A stretch of DNA of 17,152 nt from Paracoccaceae bacterium (GTDB lineage Bacteria > Pseudomonadota > Alphaproteobacteria > Rhodobacterales > Rhodobacteraceae): assembly GCA_024644285.1 (NCBI GenBank), contig JAHELH010000021.1, positions 1 to 17,152 on the forward strand, in the 5' to 3' direction. Below are positions 15,515 to 17,152 of this stretch, one piece after another; the first letter of the stretch is position 1, and every line of letters starts with the position of its first letter. The notes below the pieces were generated by a model that worked only from the letters and a program-made list of their open reading frames with translations, searched no databases and was not told the DNA's origin. The position numbers and the translations under genes were made by a program.

Positions 15515-15552
15515 ACTTGTGACGCCCCTGGCTGCGGCCTAGGCTGGGGCGC

Positions 15553-16863
15553 ATGACCGGACTGGACGACCGCCTGAAGGCCGCGATCGAGGCGCGGCGC
15601 GACGACCTGATCGCGCTGACCCAGGCGCTTGTCCGCATCCCCACAACCAATCCGCCGGGGCACCGCTACCGCGAGATCTGCGACTATGTCGACGCACGGC
15701 TGAAAGCGTCGGGCTTCGCCACCGAGTTCTTGCGCGCCGAGGGCACGCCGGGCGACAGCGACCGCTACCCGCGCTGGAATATCGTGGCGCGGCGCGAGGG
15801 GGCCAAAGCCGGCGACTGCGTCCACTTCAACGGCCATATCGACGTGGTCGAGGTCGGGCACGGCTGGACCACCGACCCCTTCGGCGGCGAGGTGCGGGAC
15901 GGCCGGATCTATGGCCGCGGCACCTGCGACATGAAGGGCGGGCTGGCCGCCGCGATTGTCGCCGCCGAGGCGTTCATCGAGACCTGTCCCGACTTCGCCG
16001 GCGCCATCGAGATCTCCGGCACCGCCGACGAGGAGACCGGCGGCTACGGCGGCGTCGCATACCTGGCCGAGCGGGGCTATTTCTCGCCCGACCGGGTGAG
16101 CCATGTGATCATCCCCGAGCCACTGAACAAGGACCGCATCTGCCTCGGCCACCGCGGCGTCTGGTGGGCCGAGATCGAGACCCATGGCCGCATCGCCCAC
16201 GGCTCGATGCCGTTCCTCGGCGACAGCGCAATCCGCCATATGGGCGCGGTGCTGGAGGAGATGGAGCGCTGGCTCTACCCGCTGCTCGCCGGCAAGCGGA
16301 CGGCGATGCCGGTGGTGCCCGAGGGTGCGCGGCAATCGACACTGAACATCAATTCGATCCACGGCGGCGAGGCGGAGCAGGACGCGGATTTCACCGGCTT
16401 CCCGGCACCGTGCGTCGCCGATCGCTGCCGGATCGTGATCGACCGGCGGTTCCTGATCGAGGAGGACCTGGGCGAGGTGAAGGCAGAGATCGAGGCGATG
16501 CTGGACCGGATCGCCGCCGGGCGGCCGGACTTCAGCTACGAGATCCGCGACCTGCACGAGGTGATCCCGACGATGACCGACCGCGACGCGCCGGTGGTCG
16601 GCGCGGTGGCGGCGGCGATCGGGAAGGTGCTGGGGCGGGCGCCGGACTTTGTGGTCTCGCCCGGGACCTACGATCAGAAGCATATCGACCGGATCGGGCG
16701 GCTGAAGAACTGCATTGCCTACGGGCCGGGGATCCTCGACCTCGCCCACCAGCCCGACGAGTGGATCGGCATCGAGGACATGGTGGACAGCGCAAAGGTG
16801 ATGGCGCTGACTTTGGCGGAATTGTTGGAGTGTCCCCATGGGGACGGGGGGTCAAGCCCCTGA
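15553..16863 (+). CDS. M20-family metallopeptidase (ArgE/DapE-like deacylase)
   Basis: A 436-residue zinc amidohydrolase of the ArgE/DapE/carboxypeptidase G2 family. Ligands fit H95 and D97 in HFNGHIDVV, D126 in GTCDMKGG, the catalytic E160 with E161 in ADEETGG, E189 in IIPEPLN and H399 in LAHQPDEW. The lid domain has H216 in RIAHGSMP, typical of dimeric members. It is cytoplasmic, with no signal peptide. The exact N-acyl amino acid substrate is unknown; the absence of arg or dap neighbours argues against a firm name. The start lies 38 bp after the synthetase with only GGGG as Shine-Dalgarno, inside a small GC hairpin. The last ten codons (from C427) run through a palindromic repeat-like sequence and look like a non-native tail. 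Confidence 0.92.
   Translation: MTGLDDRLKAAIEARRDDLIALTQALVRIPTTNPPGHRYREICDYVDARLKASGFATEFLRAEGTPGDSDRYPRWNIVARREGAKAGDCVHFNGHIDVVEVGHGWTTDPFGGEVRDGRIYGRGTCDMKGGLAAAIVAAEAFIETCPDFAGAIEISGTADEETGGYGGVAYLAERGYFSPDRVSHVIIPEPLNKDRICLGHRGVWWAEIETHGRIAHGSMPFLGDSAIRHMGAVLEEMERWLYPLLAGKRTAMPVVPEGARQSTLNINSIHGGEAEQDADFTGFPAPCVADRCRIVIDRRFLIEEDLGEVKAEIEAMLDRIAAGRPDFSYEIRDLHEVIPTMTDRDAPVVGAVAAAIGKVLGRAPDFVVSPGTYDQKHIDRIGRLKNCIAYGPGILDLAHQPDEWIGIEDMVDSAKVMALTLAELLECPHGDGGSSP
16832..16860. repeat. Palindromic repeat-like sequence covering the end of the M20 gene
   Basis: GTCCCCATGGGGAC (16832-16845) is a perfect 14-base palindrome, followed by a second dyad GGGG-GTCAA-GCCCC (16847-16860). The stop codon of the M20 gene follows immediately. 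The structure looks like an inserted extragenic palindrome, or a terminator, that now supplies the last codons. Copies elsewhere in the genome cannot be checked from this window. Confidence 0.5.
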
Positions 16864-16911
16864 TCTGACAAGTGGTAGCGGTAACGGGAATTCCGGTATC
16901 GGATGATGGAT

Positions 16912-16940
16912 GGTGGGCTGAAAACCCACCCTGCCGGGTG
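16912..16940. repeat. REP-like extragenic hairpin
   Basis: GGTGGG (16912-16917) pairs with CCCACC (16925-16930) around CTGAAAA. The same CACC can instead pair in CACCC-TGCC-GGGTG (16927-16940), giving two mutually exclusive hairpins. The motif resembles the GGTGGGTTGAAACCCACC type of extragenic repeat that I recall as common in Rhodobacteraceae genomes. It sits in the 93-bp gap before the hydrolase. Confidence 0.6.
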
Positions 16941-16956
16941 CGGAAGGGGTAGGCGG

Positions 16957-17152
16957 ATGCGGCATAGGACGGCGACGGCGGGGGTGCTGGAGGTGGCCTA
17001 TCTGGAGGCCGGGCCAGAGGACGGCTGGCCTTGCATCCTGGGGCACGGCTTTCCCTATGACGCCCATGCCTATGCCGAGGTGGCGCCGATCCTGGCCGAT
17101 GCTGGAGCGCGGGTGATCGTGCCGTGGCTGCGCGGCTACGGGGCGACGCGGT
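16957..17152 (+). CDS. Alpha/beta hydrolase, N-terminal part only
   Basis: The frame opens at ATG 16957 and runs 65 codons to the window edge. It contains LGHGFPYDAHAY at about 32-43, matching the oxyanion-hole HG-FP motif, and VIVPWLRGYGATR at about 53-65, the strand and turn seen in epoxide hydrolase and haloalkane dehalogenase-like members (usually PDLRGYG). The nucleophile, acid and His lie beyond the window, so the reaction cannot be stated. GGAAGGGG lies about nine bases before the start. No signal peptide is visible. The proline-tryptophan replaces the more usual proline-aspartate. Confidence 0.85.
   Translation, partial: MRHRTATAGVLEVAYLEAGPEDGWPCILGHGFPYDAHAYAEVAPILADAGARVIVPWLRGYGATR

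Overview
The window is GC-rich DNA with short gaps, many ATGA-type gene overlaps and few A/T runs. Its gene set and codon use suit an alphaproteobacterium, most likely Rhodobacteraceae (Roseobacter group). That is inference from style and gene content, since no taxonomic marker such as rRNA is present. No integrase, transposase, phage gene or CRISPR array was seen.

Left part, minus strand (1-2802): a tight three-gene operon reads, in transcription order, PfkB-type sugar kinase, class I LacD/YihT-type aldolase and a fucose-isomerase-like protein that runs off the left edge. The kinase closely resembles E. coli YihV (6-deoxy-6-sulfofructose kinase) and keeps the Lys, Asn and Arg that I recall binding the sulfonate. 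Together the genes could convert sulfoquinovose to DHAP and sulfolactaldehyde (sulfo-EMP core), with an isomerase unlike YihS. A tagatose-type pathway is the alternative.

Middle left, minus strand (3020-6687): a secreted trypsin-like serine protease, a small secreted four-cysteine protein resembling the Rap1a/Tai immunity family, and a 784-residue periplasmic cytochrome with twelve CXXCH haem sites.

Middle right, plus strand (6875-11424): divergent from the cytochrome gene is an operon of an oxygen-sensing FNR-type regulator followed by ccmF, ccmH and ccmI (cytochrome c haem ligation). The 187-bp divergent region holds two Crp/Fnr-like dyads, each centred about 65 bp upstream of one of the two start codons. 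The layout suggests an anaerobically induced module: regulator, extra haem lyase and a large multihaem electron carrier or reductase of unknown substrate. This is the most interesting part of the window.

Right part, plus strand (11495-17152): tRNA-Gly(TCC) with a plausible promoter, an MsbA-like ABC exporter, an AMP-forming acyl-CoA synthetase, an M20 metallopeptidase whose last codons lie in a palindromic repeat-like sequence, a second extragenic hairpin repeat, and the start of an alpha/beta hydrolase. These look like ordinary chromosomal genes. No gap between genes exceeds 300 bases.
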